64,000 nt of DNA from Thalassoglobus polymorphus. Its GTDB lineage: Bacteria > Planctomycetota > Planctomycetia > Planctomycetales > Planctomycetaceae. The notes beneath the pieces are model-generated. The model was given only the letters and a program-made list of their open reading frames with translations, ran no database searches and was not told the origin of the DNA. Below, one piece after another: positions 27,007-36,395 of the stretch. Made by a program: the position numbers and the translations under genes. The DNA lies in the NCBI RefSeq assembly GCF_007744255.1, contig NZ_CP036267.1:4506001-4570000 (forward strand), read 5' to 3'. Numbering within the stretch: position 1 is the first letter of the stretch; every line of letters begins with the position of its first letter.

Positions 27007-27362
27007 GAGATCCAGAAGTCTGAATGGATGTTGAGAAGAGTGGGGTCGAGCGAAGTTGTCTCATTCGCTCAGACTGATTGTGACCCCGAATCAAGACCGC
27101 GACAAGTCCTGATATCAACAGTTGAAAGATTTTCCTGTCACCTGCTCCTGTTCCAAAATCAATCATTGACACAAAAAAAGGGAAGAAAGCCGGAGCCTTC
27201 TTCCCAGTATAGATTTCTTGTGATGACTTCTGGACGGAGCAGATTCGATTCTGTCTCCTCCCTTGGCACAAGATCACAATGAATTAAAACTGATCCTGAA
27301 ACTTGAGATTGCTCTCTCACACGTTGAGGAAAGCAATAATTCCAGAGGTCTTCGGATTGGCT
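27007..27362. other. Intergenic stretch with terminator and repeat B
   Basis: About 355 bases between two minus-strand genes. It holds most of a repeat B copy and the terminator of the glycine-rich protein gene. The rest would contain the promoter of the SUMF1 lipoprotein gene. No other gene seen. Confidence 0.6.
27180..27205 (-). terminator. Terminator of the glycine-rich secreted protein gene
   Basis: GGGAAGAA / TTCTTCCC stem, loop of about ten bases. On the minus strand it is followed by TTTTTTT. Confidence 0.85.
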
Positions 27363-27366
27363 CTAA
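27284..27366 (-). repeat. Repeat B copy
   Basis: About 83 bp: TTAAAACTGATCCTGAAAC at one side, CTCTCACACGTTGAGG in the middle and TCGGATTGGCTCTAA at the other. The terminal TTAG on the minus strand gives the TAG stop of the glycine-rich protein gene. Confidence 0.8.
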
Positions 27367-28193
27367 CGGGCTGCTCGCTCGCGTGGATTGACTCGATCGA
27401 GAGGTTTTTCTTCCTTGTTCAAGCCCCCTTCTTTTGCAATATGCTGAGCTGTTGCCACAACCTGTTGAGCAGCCATCAATTGAGCACGTGAGAAGTAAGG
27501 GGTGTCAGGTGTTCCGACCCGGTCGTACTTCAAGGATGCCAGTTCCTGCCAACTCATTCCGCTCGATAGATGCCAAGCTGCTGCCTGTGCTGCTGCTGGG
27601 TTCAACTTGCCAGTTCCGACCATATCAATCAGAGTCAACAAGACTGGATCATCACTGAATTTAGTTGAAGGACGAACGATGTATTCGCTTCGTGGGTGTG
27701 GATCAATTTTTCCGTATTCCAGGCAGACTGAAACGTAAGGAACGCTGAGTGTCTTTTTCGCTGGGATTGAGAAGAATCCTCCACCGCCGCCACCCTGTTG
27801 TCCACCTTGTTGTCCACCAGTTCCTCCACCACCCTGCTGTTGTCCACCACCTCCCTGTCCGCCGCCCTGTCCGCCGCCACCGTATCCTCCACCGCCACCA
27901 CCAAATTGAGCGAGGGGAGAAACAATGAATCCTTGAGGCATTTTGACCGAGATCGGCTCGTCAGTTTCATTTGTCAGCAGAAGTTTTCCACTTAATGCAT
28001 CTTTTGCGATGGGCTTCGCTTTGATCTCTCCGCTTTCCATTCCGGCGAAGAGTTCCACCTGTTTGGCGTTGGGGTCGAATTTAGTTTTAGTGAGAGGTCG
28101 ACCGGCTTCAACAGCTTGAGTCGCAACGACATGTAAACCCAAGACCAGTGCAATTGATGCAATAAACCGGGCCGACTGCGGCAAGCGCGTCAT
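27363..28193 (-). CDS. Secreted glycine-rich protein of unknown function
   Basis: A 276-aa exported protein. The signal peptide has a hydrophobic run about residues 9-28 ending QAVEA. A conserved-looking head (GKLLLTNETDEPISVKMPQ) is followed by an FGGGGGGYGGGG-type Gly/Gln-rich low-complexity block of about 45 residues. A C-terminal domain with VSVCLEYGKIDPHPRSEY and an Ala-rich helical end completes it. I recognise this head-Gly-tail layout from planctomycete hypothetical proteins only. ATG 28193 is chosen because AGGGGA lies 7 bases upstream; the frame itself opens at 28229. The stop is inside repeat B. Confidence 0.7.
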   Translation of the reverse strand: MTRLPQSARFIASIALVLGLHVVATQAVEAGRPLTKTKFDPNAKQVELFAGMESGEIKAKPIAKDALSGKLLLTNETDEPISVKMPQGFIVSPLAQFGGGGGGYGGGGQGGGQGGGGQQQGGGGTGGQQGGQQGGGGGGFFSIPAKKTLSVPYVSVCLEYGKIDPHPRSEYIVRPSTKFSDDPVLLTLIDMVGTGKLNPAAAQAAAWHLSSGMSWQELASLKYDRVGTPDTPYFSRAQLMAAQQVVATAQHIAKEGGLNKEEKPLDRVNPRERAAR

Positions 28194-28528
28194 AGGTTCG
28201 TCCCCTGAAAGTGAAAGATGATGAGACACTCTCTAAAAGAGAGTGATGTGATTGTACTAGTTGAATCGATAAGATGGCATTCATTGCGCATTGTCACACA
28301 CGGGTGAGACCAACTCATATCATGTTATCGATCACACAAAGCCATGTTCAATGAAAAGTTTACGAATCTAATCGAATTCACCTCATTCATTGGACCGGTT
28401 GGATGCATTATCCGCATTTCTGATAAAGACTTCGTTCCAAATATGCTCGATCCATGGGCAGACCGGGGGCGGGCTATTAGATAAAACGTAAGGACAGGCA
28501 CGAGTTTAACAACAGGATTGGAGTTTTT
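28194..28528. promoter_or_regulatory. Divergent intergenic region with a leader hairpin (28227-28245)
   Basis: About 335 bases between the divergent glycine-rich protein and membrane-protein genes. A perfect CACTCTCT / AGAGAGTG hairpin with a 3-base loop lies 34 bases before the glycine-rich gene's start, in its probable 5' leader. It could be an operator or an mRNA-stability element. No T-run follows, so it is not an obvious terminator. No other gene found here. Confidence 0.4.
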
Positions 28529-29377
28529 TTGCCAAACCATCAGCTATCTCCGAAGGATATCGTGGAAACTGTCCGCGTGTTGAGAAACCGCATCAACGAG
28601 AGATTTCCTGATGCGGGACTCACCAAAGTGTGTGAAGAACTGCTCAAAATTGCTGAACAGGCAAGTGAGCGGTCGATTGCCATCGGTCGGCCCATGCTTG
28701 GAGTTCGAATCCTTTCCGGATGCGTCATTGCAGCGATTCTCATCGGCGTGTTGGTCATGTTCAATCTTGTGAAAATTCCGAACCAACCCATCCCCGCTTC
28801 CGAGTTTATTCAAGTTGTCGACGCTGCATTTAACGCCTTGGTTCTGGTGGGGGCAACGCTCCTGTTCCTGTTCACTCTGGAAGTTCGCGTCAAACGTTCA
28901 CGCGCATTGAAGGCGATTCATGAACTGCGATCTCTGGTCCACATCATCGATATGCACCAACTCACAAAAGACCCGGAGAGAATGCTTTGGCGAGATGCTT
29001 CATTCAACACGAAATCATCTCCCAAGCGAACGATGAATCGATTCCAGTTGAATCGCTATCTCGATTACTGTTCGGAAATGCTGGCTCTTTGCGGAAAAGT
29101 CGCAGCCTTGTACGTCGCAAATTTTCATGACTCTCAGGCAGTCGCTGCGGTGAACGATCTGGAAAATTTAACCACCGGACAGGGAGGAAAAATCTGGCAA
29201 AAGATTATGATTCTCCATTCGGGCCCTGAACATAATGATGACGTCCAGCAGGTCGCTCACGCATCGCGCCTCAGCGACGGAGAACAGAGTGAGGCCAACT
29301 CATCGAGCGAAAATGTTTCGCCAAGTACGTTGCGAGACCCCGACGAAAAGAGTGCCTCCGATTCGACAACGAAATGA
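28529..29377 (+). CDS. Two-helix membrane protein of unknown function
   Basis: 282 aa. The start is TTG at 28529, with GGAG 5 bases upstream. A helical cytosolic head (residues 1-55) is followed by two membrane helices near 62-82 (VIAAILIGVLVMFNLV) and 105-122 (ALVLVGATLLFLFTL). The remainder is a soluble, helical region with a Ser/Glu/Asp-rich tail. It resembles conserved hypothetical proteins, with no function that I can name. It ends in an ATGA overlap with truA, so it is translationally coupled to it. Confidence 0.75.
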   Translation: MPNHQLSPKDIVETVRVLRNRINERFPDAGLTKVCEELLKIAEQASERSIAIGRPMLGVRILSGCVIAAILIGVLVMFNLVKIPNQPIPASEFIQVVDAAFNALVLVGATLLFLFTLEVRVKRSRALKAIHELRSLVHIIDMHQLTKDPERMLWRDASFNTKSSPKRTMNRFQLNRYLDYCSEMLALCGKVAALYVANFHDSQAVAAVNDLENLTTGQGGKIWQKIMILHSGPEHNDDVQQVAHASRLSDGEQSEANSSSENVSPSTLRDPDEKSASDSTTK

Positions 29378-30210
29378 TTCTTCCATCGATGAAAACTATT
29401 CGACTACGTATTGCCTACGAGGGGACCAACTACGCTGGTTGGCAAACTCAACCAAATCAACGGACGATTCAAGGTGAAGTCGAACGCGCCATTCAGAAAT
29501 TGACGGGACAACCTGTAAGCCTGCTCTGCGCTGGCCGGACCGATTCCGGTGTTCATGCATTGGGACAGGTTGCAAGTTTTCGCAGCGACTTCAGTATCCC
29601 ACCCAACCGATGGCGACCGGCGCTGCAATCAAAACTCCCTGACGACATCGTCATTCTCGAGTCGGACGAAGTCCCTGAAGACTTTCATGCAACGTTTGCT
29701 GCGAAATCGAAGCGGTATCGATACGTGATTTATAACAGCGTTGTTGACCATCCATTCTGGCGACGGTTCGTCTGGAGAATCAGTCAAAAACTGGATGCCG
29801 AGGCAATGAATGAAGCTGCCCAAAGTCTCGTCGGGAAGCATGACTTTCGAAGCTTTGAATCGCACTGGCCAAACAAAGCGACTTCAATCAGGACCATCAA
29901 AGAGTTATCGGTTCACCGGAGTGGTCAATGGGACTTGTGGTCGCCAGAGCATACGCGAAGCCAATCCAGGAGCGAACTTCAGAATCAGCCACAGAGTGAT
30001 GACGGCGACTTCATTTGTCTGGAAATTGAAGCTGATGGCTTCCTCTATAATATGGTGAGAACCATCATGGGAACCCTGGTCAATGTTGGTCGCGGAACCT
30101 GGACTGCCGCCGATATAGAAAGAATTCTCCATGCCCAGGACCGAACGATCGCAGGCGGAACCGCGCCGGCATCGGGACTCTTTATGGCACAGGTTTACTA
30201 TGATGTGTAA
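29374..30210 (+). CDS. truA: tRNA pseudouridine synthase A
   Basis: A 278-aa enzyme that modifies U38-U40 in the tRNA anticodon arm. The catalytic Asp57 lies in CAGRTDSGVHALGQV. The domain starts IRLRIAYEGTNYAGWQ and ends with FLYNMVRTIMGTLVNVGRG. A charged insertion of about 25 residues (EHTRSQSRSELQ...) sits before the final strands. The start at 29374 overlaps the upstream stop (ATGA); an ATG five codons later is also possible. The 3' end overlaps the convergent NUDIX gene by 13 bases. Confidence 0.95.
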   Translation: MILPSMKTIRLRIAYEGTNYAGWQTQPNQRTIQGEVERAIQKLTGQPVSLLCAGRTDSGVHALGQVASFRSDFSIPPNRWRPALQSKLPDDIVILESDEVPEDFHATFAAKSKRYRYVIYNSVVDHPFWRRFVWRISQKLDAEAMNEAAQSLVGKHDFRSFESHWPNKATSIRTIKELSVHRSGQWDLWSPEHTRSQSRSELQNQPQSDDGDFICLEIEADGFLYNMVRTIMGTLVNVGRGTWTAADIERILHAQDRTIAGGTAPASGLFMAQVYYDV

Positions 30211-30731
30211 AGCGAGAGAATTCCAAGAGCTGCATACACTTTGGGGTCGATGCAGGTTTTCGAAGTCTCTTTACGTTTCAGCCAAGCTTTGATTTTCTTC
30301 ATCGGAATGACATGCACTTTGATGTCTTCCGTTTCATCGCCGCCACCCTCTTCGACTTGCTCAACATCGCAGGCTAAATAAAAGTCGATCATTTCGGTGG
30401 TCATCCCGGCTGAAGAAGGACCGGAGAAGATGTACTCGAAAGTTTCCCCAACAAACCCGGTTTCTTCGATCAGCTCACGACGCGCGGCGGATTCAAACGA
30501 CTCCTGTTCTTCACCGGCAATGTCCCCTGCTAAGCCTGCAGGAAGGTCTACCACTTTCTTTTGAATCGGTGGTCGGAACTGTTCTGTGAGAACCAACTGC
30601 TGATCCGTCGTGACGGCGACAATCGCGACGACTCCTGTCCCCTGAGTCCGCGAGGCAAATTCCCAATGCCTGCGCTTTTGCAGTTGCAAATGTTTGCCTT
30701 GGTAGAGTGTCTCGATCTCTCTTTTTGCCAT
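30198..30731 (-). CDS. NUDIX hydrolase, ADP-ribose pyrophosphatase-like
   Basis: A 177-aa hydrolase. The Nudix helix reads SAARRELIEETGF with the catalytic REL..EE.G residues intact, although the upstream Gly spacing is slightly off consensus. The preceding VVAIVAVTTDQQLVLTEQFRPP and LPAGLAGD segments are typical of ADP-ribose/nucleoside-diphosphate-sugar pyrophosphatases (NudF type). Probably a housekeeping or salvage enzyme in the cytosol. It lies 27 bases downstream of lpxB on the same strand and may be co-transcribed with it. Confidence 0.9.
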   Translation of the reverse strand: MAKREIETLYQGKHLQLQKRRHWEFASRTQGTGVVAIVAVTTDQQLVLTEQFRPPIQKKVVDLPAGLAGDIAGEEQESFESAARRELIEETGFVGETFEYIFSGPSSAGMTTEMIDFYLACDVEQVEEGGGDETEDIKVHVIPMKKIKAWLKRKETSKTCIDPKVYAALGILSLYTS

Positions 30732-30757
30732 CGTGGGAAGCCGATTCGATTTGCGTT

Positions 30758-31939
30758 TTAAGCAGCGCGGTTTTTCACTGCGTGAGTCGTCGAATCCGTA
30801 TTGCTCAATCGGTTCACGAGAACTTCAGCAGCTCGCTGCACACCGCCTGTTTCAACAATCGCTTTCGCGATGACAGTCAGTTGTTTTCGAGTCTCTTCAA
30901 CTTTCTCCGGGTGCGAAATCCATTCGTCGAGCTCTGCGGTCATCCGGTCGATGTGTCCACTTTTCTGTCGCACGAGCGGATACTCCGGCATGATTGCTCG
31001 ATTCGCAATCAGATTCGGAAGAGACATGTAATCGACTGTCAGCAACGCTTTGCAGAGAATGCATGTCATTAACGTTCCACGGTACATGACGATCGCTGGA
31101 GTTTTACGAGCGAGAAGTTCCAGGCTGACAGACCCGGAAACAATCAGGCAAAAATCGGCAGCCTCAATCACTTCCGCAGTTTTGTTGAGATGCAGATTGA
31201 TTGGCAGCTGAGCACCATATTCATTCAGAAGTTCGGAACACTTGTCGAAGTGCCATTGTTTGTAGCAGGCAACTTGAAACTGAATGTTCGGATGTTTTTC
31301 ATAGAGCGCGGTCATTACGTCCAGCATGACTGGGAAGTTGCGGAGGACTTCCTGCTTTCGCGATCCCGGGAGAATCCCGATTGTTTGCAAGTCGTCCGAA
31401 GCCATCTTCGCGAGAGTTCTGTTGTCGAGTGGATGCTCTGCGACTTCGTCAAAGAATGGGTGACCGACGTACTCAACATCCACGCCATGCTTTTTGTACC
31501 ACTCAGCTTCGAATGGAAGGACTGAAAGCACACAGTCGACAAAGCGGTGAACTTTTCGAATCCGCCAGGGAGCCCATGCCCAAAGTTGAGGTGGACAGTA
31601 ATAGTAAACGGGAATTCCAATTTCTTTGGCGGCTCTGGCAATCCACCAGTTGAACCCGGGGAAATCGACGAGAACCACCGCGTCGGGCTTTTGGAGCCGC
31701 AAATACTCTTTGGCATCCTGAACAAGCCCGTAGAATTTGCGAATCAGAGGCAAAACCTGCCCGATCCCCATCACTGCCAAATCAGTCAGTTGATACAGGC
31801 AATCAAAACCCTCAGCCTGCATTTCGGGTCCACCGAAACCACTAAAGCGAGCATCTGGTATCCGTCGAGAAAATTCCCGCATCAACTCAGCGGCATGCTG
31901 ATCGCCACTCGGTTCACCTACAGATAAAAAAACGTGCAT
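30758..31939 (-). CDS. lpxB: Lipid-A-disaccharide synthase
   Basis: A 393-aa glycosyltransferase that joins UDP-diacylglucosamine and lipid X on the inner membrane. Visible marks: VGEPSGDQHAAELM at the start, GFGGPEMQAEGF, VVLVDFPGFNWWIA, YYCPPQLWAWAPWRIRKV, VGHPFFDE, LPGSRKQEV and a late SGSVSLELL. The open frame begins at 31990, but the ATG at 31939 (MHVFLSVGEPSGD) is the family start. It implies lipid A synthesis in this planctomycete; the other lpx genes are elsewhere. Confidence 0.94.
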   Translation of the reverse strand: MHVFLSVGEPSGDQHAAELMREFSRRIPDARFSGFGGPEMQAEGFDCLYQLTDLAVMGIGQVLPLIRKFYGLVQDAKEYLRLQKPDAVVLVDFPGFNWWIARAAKEIGIPVYYYCPPQLWAWAPWRIRKVHRFVDCVLSVLPFEAEWYKKHGVDVEYVGHPFFDEVAEHPLDNRTLAKMASDDLQTIGILPGSRKQEVLRNFPVMLDVMTALYEKHPNIQFQVACYKQWHFDKCSELLNEYGAQLPINLHLNKTAEVIEAADFCLIVSGSVSLELLARKTPAIVMYRGTLMTCILCKALLTVDYMSLPNLIANRAIMPEYPLVRQKSGHIDRMTAELDEWISHPEKVEETRKQLTVIAKAIVETGGVQRAAEVLVNRLSNTDSTTHAVKNRAA

Positions 31940-32045
31940 CGCTGCGTCCCTGCATCCACGACGTAATGAGATTTCCTCCAATTCTATCACAGAGTCAAAA
32001 ACATGGCAGCGCGAGTTTTTGTGCAGAAAACAGCGGCTTTATGAT

Positions 32046-32078
32046 AAAAAAAAGCCGAATCGGGGCGTCGATTCGGCT
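32046..32078 (-). terminator. Terminator of the Tat Gfo/Idh oxidoreductase gene
   Basis: Stem AGCCGAATC / GATTCGGCT with an 8-base loop. On the minus strand an uninterrupted T8 follows. It separates this gene from lpxB. Confidence 0.93.
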
Positions 32079-32104
32079 CTGAAACGTCAAAATCAGTGAG
32101 ATGC

Positions 32105-33499
32105 TCAGACGCTCACATTGATCTCGTATCCCTTGCGCTGCTCACGCTCTTGCATGGCGCGAGCGGAAGAGTCGTTCGTAATTTCCTCTTTCCTGGCGTC
32201 CCATTCGAGGGTTTTATCCAAGCGAATCGCGATGTTGGCCAGGTGGCAAGTACTCATCGCCTTATGATGAGTCCACACATCAGAGATCGGCTTTTCGCGA
32301 GTCTGCACACAGTTGATGAAGTTCTCCATGTGGCTGGTCGGTTTGCCACCATAGACCTTTTCGATCGCACCATCGGGAAGCGGGTTCTCCGCGAGGTCTT
32401 CAAATGGTTTCCCTTTAATGGCACTGCGAGAAACGTGAAAACGGCCTTTTGTGCCTTCGAACAGAATTCCGTTCCCATCTTTTGATTCATTAACAATGTG
32501 CATTTCGACACCATTTCCGAACATGACTTTGACATCGAATTCGGTCGCAGCGTTGTAACGGTCGTCGAGTTCCGGCATCCCGTTTTTGAACGGAACCGGG
32601 TGCTTGTGGCTAATCGGCTGAATCAGGGTCGGTCCTTGATCCGGAGCTTGCTGGTCAATCGCCCACTGTGCGATATCAACATGGTGTGCGCCCCAGTCTG
32701 TCATTTTCCCACCGGAGTATTCGTACCACCAGCGGAATTCATAGTGACAGCGAGATTTCCCCCAGCGACCATTATCTTTAAAACGGAAGTCAACCAAGGG
32801 AGTTTGGCCCAGCCATTTTTCCCAGTTCAACCCTTCTGGAACTTCCGCAACTGGGATCGGCCCGCTTCCTGTTGATCCACCGATATTGCAGGTCACTTTC
32901 TTGACGTCCCCGATGCGACCGTCGCGAATCATGGCAATGGCTTGCAGAAATCGCTGCCCCATTTCGGTTCTCTGTTGAGTCCCGACTTGGAAAACCCGTT
33001 TGGTCTCGTTGAGGACCTTGATGATTTGTTTTCCTTCGTGGATCGTCAACGTTAGCGGTTTCTCGCAGTAGACGTCTTTCCCAGCTTGCATTGCTTCGAT
33101 GGCAATTTTTGAATGCCAGTGATCAGGCGTCACAATGGTGACAAGATCAATGTCATTTCTTTCGAGGATTTTTTGATAGTCTTCATAGACATCGACGTCG
33201 GTCGGGCGTCCCGCCTTCTTGTGAATGGCCTGAACTTTTTTCCTTCCTGCTTGAGCATGATTGGCATCGACATCGGCAACTGCGAGGCAATCAGCAAAGA
33301 CATACGCAGCTGGTCCAACTGCATTCCAGCGGCTTCCCGTTCCTATTGATCCGACCGTCATGCGTTCGTTCGGACTTTTTGCGGCAGCTTCTGCTAAAGT
33401 CATTTTTGTTGAAAACCAGTAGGGCATAGTCGCTCCGGCTGCGGCTGCCAGCGTGCCGGTTTTCAAAAAATCACGGCGAGTCGATTGTGGCGTTTTCAA
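32105..33499 (-). CDS. Tat-exported Gfo/Idh/MocA family oxidoreductase
   Basis: A 464-aa NAD(P)-dependent oxidoreductase. The twin-arginine signal [18 protein letters not shown] lies at residues 6-23, so it folds before export to the periplasm. The Rossmann head [11 protein letters not shown] and CEKPLTLT (the conserved EKP) follow, then a C-domain with [18 protein letters not shown]. Such exported copies are very numerous in planctomycetes and are thought to act on sugars. The specific substrate is unknown. Own terminator. Confidence 0.92.
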   Translation of the reverse strand: MKTPQSTRRDFLKTGTLAAAAGATMPYWFSTKMTLAEAAAKSPNERMTVGSIGTGSRWNAVGPAAYVFADCLAVADVDANHAQAGRKKVQAIHKKAGRPTDVDVYEDYQKILERNDIDLVTIVTPDHWHSKIAIEAMQAGKDVYCEKPLTLTIHEGKQIIKVLNETKRVFQVGTQQRTEMGQRFLQAIAMIRDGRIGDVKKVTCNIGGSTGSGPIPVAEVPEGLNWEKWLGQTPLVDFRFKDNGRWGKSRCHYEFRWWYEYSGGKMTDWGAHHVDIAQWAIDQQAPDQGPTLIQPISHKHPVPFKNGMPELDDRYNAATEFDVKVMFGNGVEMHIVNESKDGNGILFEGTKGRFHVSRSAIKGKPFEDLAENPLPDGAIEKVYGGKPTSHMENFINCVQTREKPISDVWTHHKAMSTCHLANIAIRLDKTLEWDARKEEITNDSSARAMQEREQRKGYEINVSV

Positions 33500-33822
33500 A
33501 GATCGCTCCTGCTTGAGTGGTTCGTTTGTTTATATAATTGTTGAACTGTCGAGAAACCAGCTGCCTCACCAAAAAGTGTAAGCCACCTGAGGAAATAAAA
33601 TCTAACTGAGTAAGTCGCTAATATCATCCGAACGGATTTCGGCATTTGAAGATGTCACACAAGCTTCAATGCCTTCCACTTCTCCGTGACCTCCAGTCCC
33701 TTGACCAGCGACCTGACAAAGGCTCTTCTTTCTGTTGCGGTCTTTACGCCACGAGAGAGATGATAATGTAACGCATCTGTGACCAGTGATGCAAAATAGT
33801 CCAGAAAAATGCCAGCGATTCA
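33500..33822. other. Divergent intergenic region, no recognised feature
   Basis: About 320 bases between the Tat oxidoreductase and the HtrA-like gene. A 78-codon minus frame (33602-33838) runs through it, but its composition and lack of a good start do not persuade me. Promoters for both genes must be here; no clear consensus boxes. Confidence 0.4.
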
Positions 33823-35358
33823 ATGATGACAATGCCAATACTTCAGCCTTTCAGCTGGTCCCAGCGATCGCTCGGTTCGAAAACGCTTCTTCTGATCATG
33901 ATGTTCGTCTTTGCTAACTCGGCTCGAATTGAAGCTCAGGAGAACCTTCGGGCGCGTCAGCTTCAGCAACTTGAATTCTCGATGCAGGCCAATGCCGAGC
34001 TGGGACAAAAGTCGTTTGTTGCAATTGCAGTCTCGCAAACCGAGCTTCAGCAAACTGATCCCGCAACTGTGTTTGAAAACCTGCTGAACCCCGAGAGTGG
34101 TCAATTGCCAGCGAGTGTCGGCGGCGGAGTTGTTGTCGATGTTCAAGGGGCTTCGATAAAAGTGCTCACGACAGCTCATCTTCTGGATCACTTTTTGCAA
34201 ACTCCAGAAGGAAGTCCTGCATCGAAAATCTACGTTCGATTTGGGACTCAAGAGACAGCAATCGCAAGGGTCATTGCTTCAGATCCGCGCAGCGATCTCG
34301 CGGTGCTTCAAGTTGAACGAACTCGATTTCAAAAGGGGACGGTCGAGATCGTCGCTGTTCGATTCCCCAAGAATTTCAATCCGCGAAAAGGAACTTTCTT
34401 CTCCGCAATCGGAACTCCCTGGTCCCTTGCAAAGGATGGATCATCGAGTATTCAACTGGGCCTAATTTCAAATTTGAGCCGAAGGCAATCTCAAGACAAC
34501 TCGACTCCGGTCGTCGAACGAACTCTTCATGATTTGGGAACTTTGCTCGAACTCTCCCATCTTGATCCACAAACGTCGAGCGGGACTCTCCTGCTGAATT
34601 TGAATGGAGAGTTTTGCGGGCTTGTCACATCAATTGCAACGCCTGATGACCAACGAGTGACCTCGTCTTACGCCATCCCAATGACGCCCGGAATTGTCAG
34701 AATTGTGAATGAATTAAAGCAGGGTTACGAGGTGAACTACGGTTTCCTGGGTATCAGTCCAGAAACCTCACGCCCCGATGAGCTTCAAGGTCTCGACCTC
34801 AAACATGAGGCTGACACGGCAGTGATCGTTTCCCGCGTTGCCAGAAACTCCCCGGCAGAAAAGTCTGGAATTCAACGTGAAGATTTCATTCTCCAGGTCA
34901 ACGGAACTCCCATCGGAACGAACTCAGATCTCGTGCGCGAGATCGGATTAGTCGCACCGGGGGAGTCGGCAGAGATAGTGCTCTATCGAATCAACGAAGG
35001 TGAGAAACGAATCTCGGTCAGACTCGGCAAGTGGCCGATCTATGACGACTCAAAACTTGTCGCGACACAGCAGGAATTTCCAGCTTGGAGAGGTCTCGAA
35101 GTCGATTACCCGACCGGGCGGAGACGCTATTTAAGGGACCGTTTTCTCTCGGAATTTCCCAATGGTGTCGTCGTCTCGCATGTCGAACCAGAGTCACTCG
35201 CGGCTCAGGCCGGCCTGCAAGTTGGGCAGTTTATTCAGAGTGTTGCCAGCCAAATGATCAGCTCGCCCGAAGAATTTCATGCTGTGATGAAAGAGCAAAA
35301 CGGAGAGGTTTCAGTCTCTCTTGCCTCCGGATTGGAAATCATCATCGAAGCTCCTTAA
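33823..35358 (+). CDS. HtrA-like serine protease with two PDZ domains
   Basis: A 511-aa protein with a signal sequence (hydrophobic about residues 20-35). The trypsin-like core carries His119 in LTTAHLLD, Asp158 in DPRSDLAVL and Ser253 in TSSGTLLLNLNGE, so the triad is present although the usual GNSGGP is changed to TSSGTL. PDZ1 covers about residues 310-405 (YGFLGI, NSPAEKSGIQREDFILQVNG). A weaker PDZ2 covers about 425-511 (ESLAAQAGLQVGQFIQSV). Probably a periplasmic quality-control protease, though the altered oxyanion loop may reduce activity. The ECF sigma and putative anti-sigma genes follow on the same strand. Confidence 0.88.
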   Translation: MMTMPILQPFSWSQRSLGSKTLLLIMMFVFANSARIEAQENLRARQLQQLEFSMQANAELGQKSFVAIAVSQTELQQTDPATVFENLLNPESGQLPASVGGGVVVDVQGASIKVLTTAHLLDHFLQTPEGSPASKIYVRFGTQETAIARVIASDPRSDLAVLQVERTRFQKGTVEIVAVRFPKNFNPRKGTFFSAIGTPWSLAKDGSSSIQLGLISNLSRRQSQDNSTPVVERTLHDLGTLLELSHLDPQTSSGTLLLNLNGEFCGLVTSIATPDDQRVTSSYAIPMTPGIVRIVNELKQGYEVNYGFLGISPETSRPDELQGLDLKHEADTAVIVSRVARNSPAEKSGIQREDFILQVNGTPIGTNSDLVREIGLVAPGESAEIVLYRINEGEKRISVRLGKWPIYDDSKLVATQQEFPAWRGLEVDYPTGRRRYLRDRFLSEFPNGVVVSHVEPESLAAQAGLQVGQFIQSVASQMISSPEEFHAVMKEQNGEVSVSLASGLEIIIEAP

Positions 35359-35658
35359 AAGCAATTCCCGTTCTTTTGTGCTCCGGGAAGATCGCGATTT
35401 CCGGTTCATGACCACTCTCTGATTCAAGGCATCATTGATGATTTTACGAATGGCGAGCCAGTCTCTATCAGGAAATCCCTTGAGTATCATTTTGCGGGAC
35501 GATCGAGCAAACTCAGCGACGCTTGACGAATACGTCACCGGTCACTGAAATTTTGACCACGTTGGCAGGATGCGCCCTCGCTGAGAAATTTTCGTTTTTT
35601 AATATTCTGAAACTTGTTGCGAACTAAACAGGTATCAACTGCTGTTAAGGGAATACGA
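35359..35658. promoter_or_regulatory. Region upstream of the ECF sigma gene
   Basis: 300 bases between the HtrA-like stop and the GTG start of the sigma factor. No gene seen. The AAGGGA at 35647-35652 is the ribosome binding site that favours the GTG. No convincing promoter or terminator is visible. Confidence 0.35.
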
Positions 35659-36201
35659 GTGTCGGAGGAACCTGTGGATCTCGCTCAACGCTGCCTCGCT
35701 GGGGATCAGAACGCGCTGCGCGAATTTGTTGAAGTTTTTCAGCAACAGGTTTTTGGCCTCTGTTTCAGGATGTTAGGCCACCGACAGGATGCGGAAGATA
35801 CTGCCCAGGAATCACTTGCGCGTGCTGTGAAATACCTGAAGAGCTGGGATTCAACACAACCACTCCGGCCTTGGGTGTTGAAAATTGCCGCAAATCGATG
35901 CCGGACAGCACTTGGCAAGCGAGCCAGGCTTCCAAAGACGGTTGGTGAATCGAACGATTTCGGAGCAGAATCAGAGCTTCCGCAACTAGGATTAGCTGAG
36001 GAATTGAATCAGGCGTTGGATGTTTTGAAAGACGAACACCGAGAATGCTTCGTTATGTTTTATCAGCAGGAACTCAGCATTCAGGAAATTTCAGCGATTC
36101 TGGATGTTAAGGAAGGCACAATTAAAACGTGGTTACACAGAAGTCGAAAGCTCCTCGCGGAGCATTTAATGAAACGCGGAATTGAACCAAATTCACATTA
36201 A
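35659..36201 (+). CDS. ECF-type RNA polymerase sigma factor
   Basis: A 180-aa sigma-70 family protein. Region 2 includes VFGLCFRMLGHRQDAEDTAQESLARAVKYL; region 4 is a helix-turn-helix in LSIQEISAILDVKEGTIKTWLHRSRKLL. I start it at GTG 35659, with AAGGGA 6 bases before. A TTG at 35614 would add 15 residues. The downstream gene looks like its membrane anti-sigma factor. Regulon unknown; the nearby HtrA-like protease suggests envelope stress, which is inference. Confidence 0.92.
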   Translation: MSEEPVDLAQRCLAGDQNALREFVEVFQQQVFGLCFRMLGHRQDAEDTAQESLARAVKYLKSWDSTQPLRPWVLKIAANRCRTALGKRARLPKTVGESNDFGAESELPQLGLAEELNQALDVLKDEHRECFVMFYQQELSIQEISAILDVKEGTIKTWLHRSRKLLAEHLMKRGIEPNSH

Positions 36202-36395
36202 CTCACCCCGATAACTGACTACAGTACCTGACCCCGGTAACTGTCCACGGTCACCGAACGATCGGGAACCACTTGTCAGTTGAGGAATTGGTTGCTGAGA
36301 ATCAACGGCGCAGCAACCGCAGTTCACAGAGTGACTTTCAAAGCTCGTTAGAACACGACGATGAAATTTGTTGGAACAGAGATTGGAAGAGAGTG

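Noticed and set aside
33602-33838. 78-codon minus frame before the HtrA-like gene
   Set aside because: Crosses into the HtrA-like start, no recognisable domain or ribosome site; left as unresolved.
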